Shown one piece after another: positions 44,268 through 52,848 of a DNA stretch of 64,000 nt (the first letter of the stretch is position 1; every line of letters begins with the position of its first letter). The notes under the pieces are model-generated. The model saw only the letters and a program-made list of their open reading frames with translations. It made no database searches and was not told the DNA's origin. Location: contig JAYVSL010000025.1 of the NCBI GenBank assembly GCA_043775355.1, positions 1-64,000 of the forward strand. Direction: 5' to 3'. A program made the translations under genes and the position numbers. The stretch comes from BOG-1363 sp043775355. GTDB taxonomy: Bacteria; Planctomycetota; UBA11346.

Positions 44268-45833
44268 TTAGCGGGGTGTAACTGCTGCCGCTGGAACCGT
44301 TGCGGGCTGAACCGCTGGCGCTGCTGCTGCTGGCGCTGCCTGCGCTTGCATGCCGCTGCCTTTGGTCAACGAATTCGGCCACGCGATCAACAACACCACG
44401 GCGATTGCCGCGCTCGCCAATGACCAGCGTGCCAACATTGGCGTCGGCGCGATGGCTGGCTCTTTGTTGGTCGCCGCCCACAGCGCGACAATCATGCGAA
44501 TGTAATACGCCGCGCCGACCACCGCCATCACCATGGCGAAGATCGCGATCATCATTTTGCCCTTCGCTACCAAGTCAGCAAAAATCAAAAACTTACCGAG
44601 AAAACCAACCGTTGGTGGAATGCCAGCGATGGAAATCAAGAACACCGTCAGCACTAAACCATAGAACGGTTGAGCACGGCCCTGGCCGGCCAAACCACTC
44701 AAGCTGTCGCCCTGATCATCTTTACCCGAAATCGCCGCAAAGGCAGACAACGCACCTGCCGTCGCGATGGCGTAACCGACCAGATAGAACCACAGGCTGC
44801 CAAGCTGTAAACGTTCGCCGACGCCAATGGGAAGAGCGAGCGCCAACATCATGTAACCGCCGTGCGCAATCGAGCTGTACGCGACGATGCGACGAGCACT
44901 GGTTTGCTTGAGGGCACTGAAATTTCCGAGCACTAAACTCAGCAGGCCAAGCACCAAAAACGCGAGATTTAATTTTTCTAATTTATCAACTCCACCAGCC
45001 GTGAGTGTTACCGCATCGCCAAGGTTCAGGACGCCGCCGTTGTGCGTACCGCTCATCACCGCAGCCAAGTTGAGCCAAATAGCGCCGAGAGCAGCAAAGC
45101 CGCCAACTTTAATGACAGCGCCCATGAAACCGGTGACAGCAATCGGTGCGCCAGTGTAAGCGTCCGGGGCCCAGAAGTGGAACGGCACGACGCCCACTTT
45201 GAACAGCAGACCGATGATCATCAGCACTTGACCAAACTGCAAAAGATTCGCGTGTTGAGCATCGATCGGAGCATGACCAAACGCGGTGAAACCCGTGGCT
45301 CCGTAGGTCAGCGCCGAACCATACAGAAAGATCGCGCTGAACACGGAACCCATGACAAAATATTTAAACAACGCCTCGTTCGATTCTGGACGCGTACGGC
45401 GCAAGCCAACCATGGCATAGATCGACAGTGACGCGAGTTCGATGCCGACGAACAACGCCAGGCTGTCATTCGCCATGGTCATGATCAGCGCGCCAATCGT
45501 GGCGAGCAACGTCAGTGCATAAGCTTCGCCACCTGGATATTCGTCACGACCAAGACTTTGCTGCATGCCCGCTATGGAACACAACGCCGCAGCTAAAATG
45601 GCTTCGCACAACCACATCCGCGAGTGGTCCATCGCCAGGATGCCATGCAAATGACCGGGCTCAGCGAACGCCTGGACCACGCCAGCGAGAACCAAAAAGG
45701 CGGCACTCAACCAAGGAATCAACGCATGCTTCGTTGCCCGTTGCAAAAACGGTTCGAAGCCCAGGGAGACCAAGGCGCCGATGAGCACCAATGTCAGCGG
45801 CAAAAGCAGCAGGAAAAGGTCGGCGGTGGGCAT
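44268..45833 (-). CDS. nuoN: NADH-quinone oxidoreductase subunit N
   Basis: A 521-residue antiporter-like subunit of the complex I membrane arm, with about 14 TM helices. Proton-channel residues sit in GIELASLSIYAMVGL (Glu), GLLFKVGVVPFHFWAPDAYTGAP (Lys) and a later Lys/His region (SSIAHGGYMML). The C-terminal 30 residues (about 492-521) are an Ala/Pro/Gln-rich tail after the last helix, unusual for NuoN. It is the last of the 14 nuo genes, 4 bp after nuoM. Subunits N, M and L each translocate protons driven by quinone reduction. Confidence 0.95.
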   Translation of the reverse strand: MPTADLFLLLLPLTLVLIGALVSLGFEPFLQRATKHALIPWLSAAFLVLAGVVQAFAEPGHLHGILAMDHSRMWLCEAILAAALCSIAGMQQSLGRDEYPGGEAYALTLLATIGALIMTMANDSLALFVGIELASLSIYAMVGLRRTRPESNEALFKYFVMGSVFSAIFLYGSALTYGATGFTAFGHAPIDAQHANLLQFGQVLMIIGLLFKVGVVPFHFWAPDAYTGAPIAVTGFMGAVIKVGGFAALGAIWLNLAAVMSGTHNGGVLNLGDAVTLTAGGVDKLEKLNLAFLVLGLLSLVLGNFSALKQTSARRIVAYSSIAHGGYMMLALALPIGVGERLQLGSLWFYLVGYAIATAGALSAFAAISGKDDQGDSLSGLAGQGRAQPFYGLVLTVFLISIAGIPPTVGFLGKFLIFADLVAKGKMMIAIFAMVMAVVGAAYYIRMIVALWAATNKEPAIAPTPMLARWSLASAAIAVVLLIAWPNSLTKGSGMQAQAAPAAAAPAVQPATVPAAAVTPR

Positions 45834-45837
45834 GGTA

Positions 45838-47448
45838 TCAGGGGCTCACAGATGGGACGGCCGCAGGAGCGGTCGCAGGAATGGCAGTGGACTTGGCAGC
45901 CGACGCTTTGGCTGGATCAGCTTTAGAGGCTTCAGCTTTGGCAGTAACAGCCTTGGCAGTAACAGCTTTAGCTTTGGCCGCAGCTGCCTCTTTGGCCAGT
46001 TCAATCACGACCGGGACGGCTTGGTCATTGATGGGTTTTGGGTAAAAACCAAAGACAAAACTCAGCAACAACAGCGGCACCACCGCCAGCACTTCGCTGG
46101 CGCTGAGATCTGGCAAGCGATCAAGGCTAGGATGGCGTTTGCCATACAACCAGCGCTGGACCACCCGCAGCAAGTAAACCGCGCCCAAGATAACCGATAA
46201 GCCAGCGATCACGGCGACGGTGAAACCCAGGCCGAGGTAGCTGCCGAACAACAACATAAATTCGCCAATGAAGTTCGCGGTTCCTGGCAGAGCAGCCGAA
46301 GCCAGAGCCGTGACCACGAACAACAACGCGAAAATCGGCGTGCGTCCAGCCAGCCCACCAAAATCATCCAAGCCACGGCTGGAAGTACGGGCTTCCATAT
46401 ATCCCACCAATAAGAACAGCGCCGCGACCGACAATCCGTGCGCCACCATTTGCAACGGCACACCGGCCAACGCTGCTGAATGGAAACTGAAAATGCCGAC
46501 CATCACCAAGCTCAAATGGCTCAGACTCGAAAATGCGATCATGCGTTTGATGTCGTCCTGGGCCATGGCGACCAACGCGCCACCAACGACGCCGATCAAA
46601 CCGAGCACCACGAACACGCTGGAGTATTCCACGCACATCGCGGGAAACATCGGCAGAACGAAGCGCAGAAAGCCGTAAACACCAATCTTGGCCATCGCAC
46701 CAGCCAACAGCACCGCGCCACCGGCAGGAGTTTCGCTGTAGGTTTTGGCCTGCCACGAATGGAAAGGCACCAACGGAACTTTTACCGCGAATGCGAGCAC
46801 GAAAGAAAGGAACAAACACAATTCGCCCTGGGCGGTCAACTGACCCGACGCCCGCAGGCCTGGTAAATCAGTGATGATGCGTGCGAGCTCGGTTGAGCCG
46901 GTCTTCCATGCCAACCACCAAATGGCGACCAACATGAAGATCGAACCGAACATGGTGTACAGAAAGAACCATAACGACGCGCTGCGGCGTTCGGCACCGC
47001 CGAATATCGCAATCAACACCACCATCGGCACCAGCATGGCTTCAAAGAAGAGGTAGAAGAGCACCAAATCGCGCGACAACAGCGCGCCAATCATCAACGC
47101 TTCCATGATCAATACCGCGCTGACGAAATCGCGCATGCGCTCGCCAACTAACTTGCGGCTGCCAAGAATTGCTATCGGCGTCAACCACGTCACCAGCTGA
47201 ATAAGCCAGGCGCTAAGACCATCGCTCGCCAGATGCAAGTGCACCGTGGCGTTCGTGCCCCACAGGGTGAACCACGGTAAGCTGGCGTCCAACCCTGGCA
47301 TGCAGGTCACCAGCGGCAGCCCCAACAGGGCGACCATGAGGGAAAGCAAGAAGCCGACGCGAAAACTTGATTCGCCATCTTTGCCAGAGGCGAAGACGGT
47401 AATCAGAGCGGCAACAAGCGGCGCAACGAGTAAAGCGTAGAGGAGCAT
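45838..47448 (-). CDS. nuoM: NADH-quinone oxidoreductase subunit M
   Basis: A 536-residue antiporter-like membrane subunit with about 14 helices. It shows FYLFFEAMLVPMVVLIAIFGG (Glu), AFAVKVPLVPFHSWQAKTYSETP (Lys) and SSLSHLSLVMVGIF. After the last helix (around residue 485) there is a tail of about 50 residues made mostly of Ala, Lys, Thr, Ser and Pro with repeated TAKAV/KAKA units. The DNA there has a direct repeat. A basic, low-complexity tail like this is not usual in NuoM and may project into the cytoplasm. It lies 20 bp after nuoL and 4 bp before nuoN. Confidence 0.95.
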   Translation of the reverse strand: MLLYALLVAPLVAALITVFASGKDGESSFRVGFLLSLMVALLGLPLVTCMPGLDASLPWFTLWGTNATVHLHLASDGLSAWLIQLVTWLTPIAILGSRKLVGERMRDFVSAVLIMEALMIGALLSRDLVLFYLFFEAMLVPMVVLIAIFGGAERRSASLWFFLYTMFGSIFMLVAIWWLAWKTGSTELARIITDLPGLRASGQLTAQGELCLFLSFVLAFAVKVPLVPFHSWQAKTYSETPAGGAVLLAGAMAKIGVYGFLRFVLPMFPAMCVEYSSVFVVLGLIGVVGGALVAMAQDDIKRMIAFSSLSHLSLVMVGIFSFHSAALAGVPLQMVAHGLSVAALFLLVGYMEARTSSRGLDDFGGLAGRTPIFALLFVVTALASAALPGTANFIGEFMLLFGSYLGLGFTVAVIAGLSVILGAVYLLRVVQRWLYGKRHPSLDRLPDLSASEVLAVVPLLLLSFVFGFYPKPINDQAVPVVIELAKEAAAAKAKAVTAKAVTAKAEASKADPAKASAAKSTAIPATAPAAVPSVSP

Positions 47449-47468
47449 CTGGGGCTATCCGCGGGCGG

Positions 47469-49586
47469 TCAGAAAAGGAATTCGAGGAGCAAAAAGATAA
47501 TCGCTACGCCGACAGCCGTCAGGCCGACGACCCAAGCGAGTGGTCCGGTGAGCAATAACAGTGACACCAAGCCAACCGCACCAGAGGTGCTTAAGGCCAG
47601 CGAACTGCGCAAACGTGGACGTTGAATGCTGGTGTAGCCATCACCCAAAAAGCGTGCGACATCGGCGGTCAAACCAACGACGCCAGCAACCAGGGCATCG
47701 ACAATCCAGGCCATGATCCAGGCAATAATTTTCGTCGGCAGGATAACGATAACGTGATAAACGCGATCGAAACCCCAGGTCCACCACGCCGCGAAGCCGA
47801 CCAAATCTTTTTCGCTGCTGTCGACGTGACCACGGCGCCAGATGAGGAAGGCGACGATCAGTCCGGCCACAGCCGCGAGCAGTCCGGCAAGCATCGGCCA
47901 GAGCGAGCCGTGACCATGTTCAGCAGCGGCAACCACAGCGGCGCCATGCGCAGCAGGCTGATGCAGGAACGCTTGAGCGTCTCCAAGGATCGGCTTCAGA
48001 TACGATTCAAACGCATGGGTACCAAAATTGATCTGCTCCAACAGCGGTGACCACAACACGCCCACCACCAAACTGCCGAACCCGAGAATGGCGATCGGAA
48101 TCAGCATGGTCGCTGGTGATTCGTGCACCTTGCCCTTCACCTCATCGCTGTGACGCGCGGGACTCCAAAAAGTTAGATACATCACCCGACTCATGTAAAT
48201 CGCAGTCACCAAAGCCACGATCACTGCGACCACGCCGATGAACGGAGCAAAACCATGGCCCTCAAACAAACGCTCCAAAATTAAATCTTTGGAGAAGAAG
48301 CCGGAACCGAGGGGCAGACCAATGATCGCGTACCAGCCGAAGAAGAAACACGCATGAGTAATGGGCATGAGTTTGGTCAACCCACCCATCCGGCGCATGT
48401 CTTGTTCGTGATGCAAACCATGGATCACGGAACCCACTGAAAGGAACAACGTCGCTTTGAAGAACGCGTGCGTGAAGACATGGAACAAGGCGACATCAAA
48501 CGCGCCAACGCCACACGCCATGAACATGAAACCGAGTTGACTGACCGTCGAATACGCGAGTGCCTTCTTGATGTCCAACTGCACCAGGCCAGCGATCGCA
48601 CCCCAGGCCGCCGTCAAGCAACCGACTACTAACACCACATCTAAAGGTGTTAGACCAAAAAATACCGGTGCAGAAGCGTGCACAAAAACATCTGACAAAC
48701 GCGCCAACAAATAAACGCCAGACGTCACCATGGTGGCGGCATGAATCAACGCCGACACCGGAGTCGGACCAGCCATGGCATCTGGCAGCCACGTCACCAA
48801 AGGAATCTGCGCACTTTTGCCGGTGCAGCCTAAGAACAACAGCAAGCAGGCGGCGCCCAACAAACCCGCGCTGGCTGACATCAGCGGAATATTTTCCGTC
48901 GCTTGAAACCACACCGCGATGTCGTGGTAATGCATGCTTCCTTGGCCATTACTGTTCATCACCACATACAGCGCAAAAGCGCCGAGCAGGAATCCAAGGT
49001 CACCAATGCGATTCACGATAAAGGCTTTGCGCGCAGCGTCGTTGTATTCGTTGTTCTGATGCCAGAAACCGATCAGCAAGTAAGAACACATACCCACGCC
49101 TTCCCAGCCCAAGAAGGTCATCGGCAAGCTGTCGCCAATGACCAAAATGATCATCGAAAACATGAATAGATTGAGGTAAGCCATGAATCGCGCAAAGCCG
49201 CGATCCTCCCACATATAGCCAACCGAATAGAGATGAATCAGCGTACCGATGCCGGTTATGAAGAGCAGCATCATGCTGGTCAGGCGATCGAACATCAAAC
49301 CGGCCGTCAGCGAGAAAGAAAAGCTATCCGACTTGAAGGCAATCCACTCCCATAAATTTTGTGTCAGTGAAACATTGCCAGGTGTAGCAACGCTGCTGAG
49401 TTTTATTGCCGCGATCACCGCGATCACAAATGCCAGACCCGGCATCAATACGGCAATCACCGAGACAAATGCACGACTCGGACCGTACGCACTGCGCGCA
49501 CCGCCCAGACTTAAAGCGCCATTCAGGATGGCACCCAGCAATGGCAGAAAAGGAATGAGCCAGAGCAGCTCGAACGTAACTTTCAC
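47469..49586 (-). CDS. nuoL: NADH-quinone oxidoreductase subunit L
   Basis: A 705-residue antiporter-like subunit at the distal tip of the membrane arm, with about 16 helices and the long lateral helix expected near the C-terminus. Motifs include FLGWEGVGMCSYLLIGFW, CTGKSAQIPLVTWLPDAMAGPTPVSALIHAATMVTSG in register with the family, and THAFFKATLFLSVGSVIHG. A His/Ala-rich segment (about 540-570) interrupts the region before the lateral helix. It starts at GTG, 4 bp after nuoK. Together with M and N it carries proton pumping. Confidence 0.96.
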   Translation of the reverse strand: MKVTFELLWLIPFLPLLGAILNGALSLGGARSAYGPSRAFVSVIAVLMPGLAFVIAVIAAIKLSSVATPGNVSLTQNLWEWIAFKSDSFSFSLTAGLMFDRLTSMMLLFITGIGTLIHLYSVGYMWEDRGFARFMAYLNLFMFSMIILVIGDSLPMTFLGWEGVGMCSYLLIGFWHQNNEYNDAARKAFIVNRIGDLGFLLGAFALYVVMNSNGQGSMHYHDIAVWFQATENIPLMSASAGLLGAACLLLFLGCTGKSAQIPLVTWLPDAMAGPTPVSALIHAATMVTSGVYLLARLSDVFVHASAPVFFGLTPLDVVLVVGCLTAAWGAIAGLVQLDIKKALAYSTVSQLGFMFMACGVGAFDVALFHVFTHAFFKATLFLSVGSVIHGLHHEQDMRRMGGLTKLMPITHACFFFGWYAIIGLPLGSGFFSKDLILERLFEGHGFAPFIGVVAVIVALVTAIYMSRVMYLTFWSPARHSDEVKGKVHESPATMLIPIAILGFGSLVVGVLWSPLLEQINFGTHAFESYLKPILGDAQAFLHQPAAHGAAVVAAAEHGHGSLWPMLAGLLAAVAGLIVAFLIWRRGHVDSSEKDLVGFAAWWTWGFDRVYHVIVILPTKIIAWIMAWIVDALVAGVVGLTADVARFLGDGYTSIQRPRLRSSLALSTSGAVGLVSLLLLTGPLAWVVGLTAVGVAIIFLLLEFLF

Positions 49587-49590
49587 CGGT

Positions 49591-49911
49591 CTACTCCTTC
49601 ATGTCCGCGAAGGCATCGCTGTCGAGCGACTCGCGGCCACGGACGATGCAGATCACCATCGCGAGACCGACACAGGCCTCCGATGCGGCGATGGCAATGA
49701 TAAAAATTGGCGTCATCTGACCGAACAGCGAAGCGCTGCCGGCAAATTCACGACTGAAACCGATGAAGCTCAGATTGACTGCGTTGAGCATCAATTCGAT
49801 GCCCATCAACAAAAGAAAAACGTTTCGGCGGGTCAACGCGACAGCGAGCCCCAAACAAAACAGCACGGCAGCGACCACCTGCACGTCGCTCAGCGCGATG
49901 TAATTCATCAT
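49591..49911 (-). CDS. nuoK: NADH-quinone oxidoreductase subunit K
   Basis: A 106-residue membrane subunit with three TM helices. The helix NVFLLLMGIELMLNAVNLSFIGFS holds the conserved membrane Glu of the E-channel, and a second Glu lies in AIAASEACVGLAMVICIVRG. It forms the proton path between the quinone site and the antiporter subunits. The ATG overlaps the nuoJ stop by 4 bp, and nuoL starts 4 bp later, so J, K and L are tightly coupled. Confidence 0.96.
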   Translation of the reverse strand: MMNYIALSDVQVVAAVLFCLGLAVALTRRNVFLLLMGIELMLNAVNLSFIGFSREFAGSASLFGQMTPIFIIAIAASEACVGLAMVICIVRGRESLDSDAFADMKE

Positions 49912-50729
49912 GAGTGATGCCCTTCTTCATGCGCAGGCTCGGTCGGCGGGCGACTTGCCAGCGAGCGCTTCGCCAACACCACCGCGCCGACCACCGCTGC
50001 CAGTAAAACCACGCCGATCAATTCGAAGAGAATATAAAAACCAGAACTCTGTGGGCGAATGTCAAACATCGCCGCCGACAACAGCGCAATTTCTCCGCGC
50101 GGCACCGCAACAGCGCGGAAGGTCACCGCAGCACTGCCACTGCGCTCTTTTGAACCGCTGATGGTGAGCTTCGCCGTATAGGTTCCTGTCGGTGCATCGT
50201 ACGCATGACGGACTTCACGGCCGTTGGCGGTATTCTTGTCACCAAAATCCCACGAATACGTCGCGCCTTCGCCAGCATCCACCGCTGCGAAATGAACATT
50301 GGCCGTACTTTGATCCGATAGTGGTCGCTCAATCAAACCAGCTTTGTCATCACGTACGAACGCTGGTTTGGTGGCACTCAATGAGGTCGCCACTAACGCG
50401 GCACCGAGTACCACTGGTAACGCGAGTGCGGTAAGGCTGAACCAATCAAACACAGGAATACGATGCTCTTTGGCCTGGTTCAAAACCATGATAACGAACA
50501 CCACCAACATCATCACCGCACCCGCGTAAACCAATACTTGCAGCACCGCTAAGAACGGACTGTTCAGCAAGGCGTAGATGCCAGACATGCTGAGCATCAC
50601 GCCGATCAAATAGATCGCACCGTTGATCGGATGGCGCGCCAACAGCAGGCCAAGACCGCAAAAAATAGCGATACCGGCAAACAGCCAGAAATAGGCGGGA
50701 CCTAAGATTGCGTCGAGCGAGTGGAACAT
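49908..50729 (-). CDS. nuoJ: NADH-quinone oxidoreductase subunit J with inserted PKD domain
   Basis: A 273-residue subunit; NuoJ is usually 165-200. Five TM helices are clear: about 11-31, 37-56, 58-83, 97-118 and 230-254. The first three follow NuoJ (GAIYLIGVMLSMSGIYALL and VLVYAGAVMMLVVFVIMVL). TM5 is FYILFELIGVVLLAAVVGAVV, with the family Glu. Between TM4 and TM5, residues about 140-208 form a PKD domain: WDFGD at 160-164, HAY at 175-177 and GTYTAKLTI at 182-190. By the known topology this loop is periplasmic. The reading frame is continuous from TM1 to TM5. It is 97 bp after nuoI, across a 12-mer repeat. Confidence 0.93.
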   Translation of the reverse strand: MFHSLDAILGPAYFWLFAGIAIFCGLGLLLARHPINGAIYLIGVMLSMSGIYALLNSPFLAVLQVLVYAGAVMMLVVFVIMVLNQAKEHRIPVFDWFSLTALALPVVLGAALVATSLSATKPAFVRDDKAGLIERPLSDQSTANVHFAAVDAGEGATYSWDFGDKNTANGREVRHAYDAPTGTYTAKLTISGSKERSGSAAVTFRAVAVPRGEIALLSAAMFDIRPQSSGFYILFELIGVVLLAAVVGAVVLAKRSLASRPPTEPAHEEGHHS

Positions 50730-50747
50730 GGCGTTTCGTGGTCGAAT

Positions 50748-50807
50748 GTGGACGAAGAAGCGGACAAGGAAGCGGACGAAGAAGCGGACGAAGAAGCGGA
50801 CAAAGAA
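50748..50807. repeat. Five tandem 12-bp repeats between nuoI and nuoJ
   Basis: Five contiguous 12-mers of consensus GCGGACGAAGAA (variants with A in place of G at positions 7 or 8, and one GTGGAC start) fill most of the nuoI-nuoJ spacer. The length suits a translated EADEEADE-like stretch, but no gene runs through it. It may be a variable-number repeat. Confidence 0.9.
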
Positions 50808-50826
50808 GCAAAACTCTTATGAGTGT

Positions 50827-51402
50827 TTAGTGGTACGTTCCAGATTTGAATTCTTCAAGCGCTTGGGCGTTCAGCGAACCGCCTGGCGCTTTCTGACTCT
50901 GGAGATCATCCGCCGGATATTCCGACGGCTTCCATTCCATCATGGACTCGCGATTGATAACAAAATCGGCGCGGTTGTCGCCCGCCATCACGGCTTGACG
51001 AGTGTCCATGCGAATCGCATCGCACGGGCACGCTTCAACGCAGTACCCGCAGAACACGCACAACAACAAATCGATTTCAAAACGCACTGGGCGTTTTTCG
51101 ATATGCATGTCAGGTGATTCTTCAGCGACGATGTTGATGCAGCGCGCGGGACAGGCGGTCGAGCACATGAAACAAGCCACGCAGCGGGGACTGCCATCGG
51201 GGCGTTTCATCAGGCGGTGGCGGGCGCGGTAATCACGCGGCAGATCAGGTTGTTGCTCAGGATAATTGAGCGTTGGGAATTTGGTTATGCCGCTCAAATT
51301 GCGCACCGCGTGGCCCATGGTCGTCGCTAGACCTTTGAAGATCTCGACGAAATAGAGCTGTTCCCAGAAAGTGAGATTGGGACGAGGGATTACTTTCGCC
51401 AT
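50827..51402 (-). CDS. nuoI: NADH-quinone oxidoreductase subunit I
   Basis: A 191-residue ferredoxin-like subunit of the peripheral arm. Two 4Fe-4S motifs are intact: CVACFMCSTACPARCI and CVFCGYCVEACPCDAI. They bind clusters N6a and N6b, which pass electrons from NuoG towards N2 in NuoB. The amphipathic N-terminal helix that lies on the membrane (YFVEIFKGLATTMGHAVRN) is present. It starts 7 bp after nuoH. The spacer to nuoJ holds a 12-mer tandem repeat. Confidence 0.96.
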   Translation of the reverse strand: MAKVIPRPNLTFWEQLYFVEIFKGLATTMGHAVRNLSGITKFPTLNYPEQQPDLPRDYRARHRLMKRPDGSPRCVACFMCSTACPARCINIVAEESPDMHIEKRPVRFEIDLLLCVFCGYCVEACPCDAIRMDTRQAVMAGDNRADFVINRESMMEWKPSEYPADDLQSQKAPGGSLNAQALEEFKSGTYH

Positions 51403-51409
51403 GGTCGAC

Positions 51410-52846
51410 CTACTTCACTAACTTGGCGATGAGCGCGGTAACCAGCAGGTTTACCAACGCGATGTTGAGCATGACCTTCCAGCCGAGTGCCATGATCTGG
51501 TCATAGCGGAAACGCGGCAGGGTCCAACGCACCCAGACGAACAACCAGGCTACCGCCAAGGTCTTGCCCAGCACGATGTGCAATTGGATGACTGCGGTGA
51601 CTAAGCTGACCCACAGCGGATAAATTGGCTTCGCTTCATAGACTGCACCCGACAGCGGCGTCGGCCCGCCCAACGCGAAAGCCAGCGCACCGCCAGCCAC
51701 CGAAAGAATCGCCAGGAACATAAATAGTCCTGAAAAGAGCGAGAATTCTTTCACGCGCTCAGCTTTGTCGCTGACCGGCAAGGCAGCGTACGCTTTTTTA
51801 TGCACGCTCACCAAATGACTCATAAGGAACAGCACGGCGGCACCAATGAATAAGAACACGCCACCGACTTGGCCCAAATGCGCCTGAATCCACGCAGTAT
51901 CGAGCACCACCCACTGCAAACCTACACTTGCACCGGCTGCGTCGAGGGCACCGAAGGACGGCACCGGAATAGGGAACGGCGCCAAGCTATAACCACCAAG
52001 GTACAAGGTCGAAATCAACGCTGACGCCAGCAAGACGTGCAAGTATTCCGCGGTCATAAACATCATGAATTTCGACGACGCGAATTCGGTATGGAAACCC
52101 GCGACCAATTCAGAGTCACCTTCGGCGACGTCGAAAGGAGTACGATTGCACTCGGCAAACATCGAGACCAAGAACAGCGCAAAACCAACGGGCTGGACGA
52201 TAATGCCCCACGCGTGCGTGGTCTGCCATTCAACGATGCGGGTCAGACTAAAATCGCCGACCAATAAAATCAGGCCAAGCACCGACAAGCCCATACTGAC
52301 TTCGTAACTGATCATCATTGCCGAAGCGCGCAGGCCGCCGAGCAAAGAGAATTTCGAATTCGACGCCCATGAACCCAGCACCACGCCATAAACTGACAAC
52401 GAACCAATCGCAAAGGTCAGTAAAAGTCCAGCATTCAGATCAAAGACCTGACCACTGATCACTTGCAGCGGACCGCCCTCTGGCTGATGAACGATCGGAG
52501 CAAACCACGGCAACGCGGCCGGAGTCAAAATTGCCGTCACCACCGGAATCGCAGGCGCCAAGATGTACCACCATTTGTGAGCGAACGGCGCGGTGAAACT
52601 TTCCTTGAACAACAACTTCACGGCATCAGCAAGGTTGAAGACCATGCCAAATCCGCGCAACTTCAACCCACCAGAAAACGGAATGGGTATGGCTGCACGA
52701 TTGGGACCCGGACGATCTTGAATGATCGCGGCGCCACGCCGTTCGATGAGAACGAGCAACGGCAAGACCTGGAAAAGCAGGGCGAAAATCAGCACCGGTT
52801 TGAGCAGAGTCAGGATGACGTCGAAATTCAGAATGAGGAAATCCAC
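51410..52846 (-). CDS. nuoH: NADH-quinone oxidoreductase subunit H
   Basis: A 478-residue membrane subunit that forms much of the quinone chamber. Typical blocks are IERRGAAIIQDRPGPNRA, DAVKLLFKESFTAPFAHKW and the acidic loop SMFAECNRTPFDVAEGDSELVAGFHTEF. It is longer than the usual 325-350 residues; the extra sequence is a loop after ALISTLYLGGY (about 280-345, Pro/Gly-rich) and added membrane segments. WVRWTLPRFRYDQIMALGWK near the end is conserved. It starts at GTG, 2 bp after nuoG. Confidence 0.95.
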   Translation of the reverse strand: MDFLILNFDVILTLLKPVLIFALLFQVLPLLVLIERRGAAIIQDRPGPNRAAIPIPFSGGLKLRGFGMVFNLADAVKLLFKESFTAPFAHKWWYILAPAIPVVTAILTPAALPWFAPIVHQPEGGPLQVISGQVFDLNAGLLLTFAIGSLSVYGVVLGSWASNSKFSLLGGLRASAMMISYEVSMGLSVLGLILLVGDFSLTRIVEWQTTHAWGIIVQPVGFALFLVSMFAECNRTPFDVAEGDSELVAGFHTEFASSKFMMFMTAEYLHVLLASALISTLYLGGYSLAPFPIPVPSFGALDAAGASVGLQWVVLDTAWIQAHLGQVGGVFLFIGAAVLFLMSHLVSVHKKAYAALPVSDKAERVKEFSLFSGLFMFLAILSVAGGALAFALGGPTPLSGAVYEAKPIYPLWVSLVTAVIQLHIVLGKTLAVAWLFVWVRWTLPRFRYDQIMALGWKVMLNIALVNLLVTALIAKLVK

Positions 52847-52848
52847 GT

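Noticed and set aside
49908..50729. The NuoJ PKD region as a frameshift or chimeric join
   Set aside because: The frame is continuous, both flanks are clearly NuoJ, start and stop overlap neighbours normally, and the inserted domain is complete with proper motif order.
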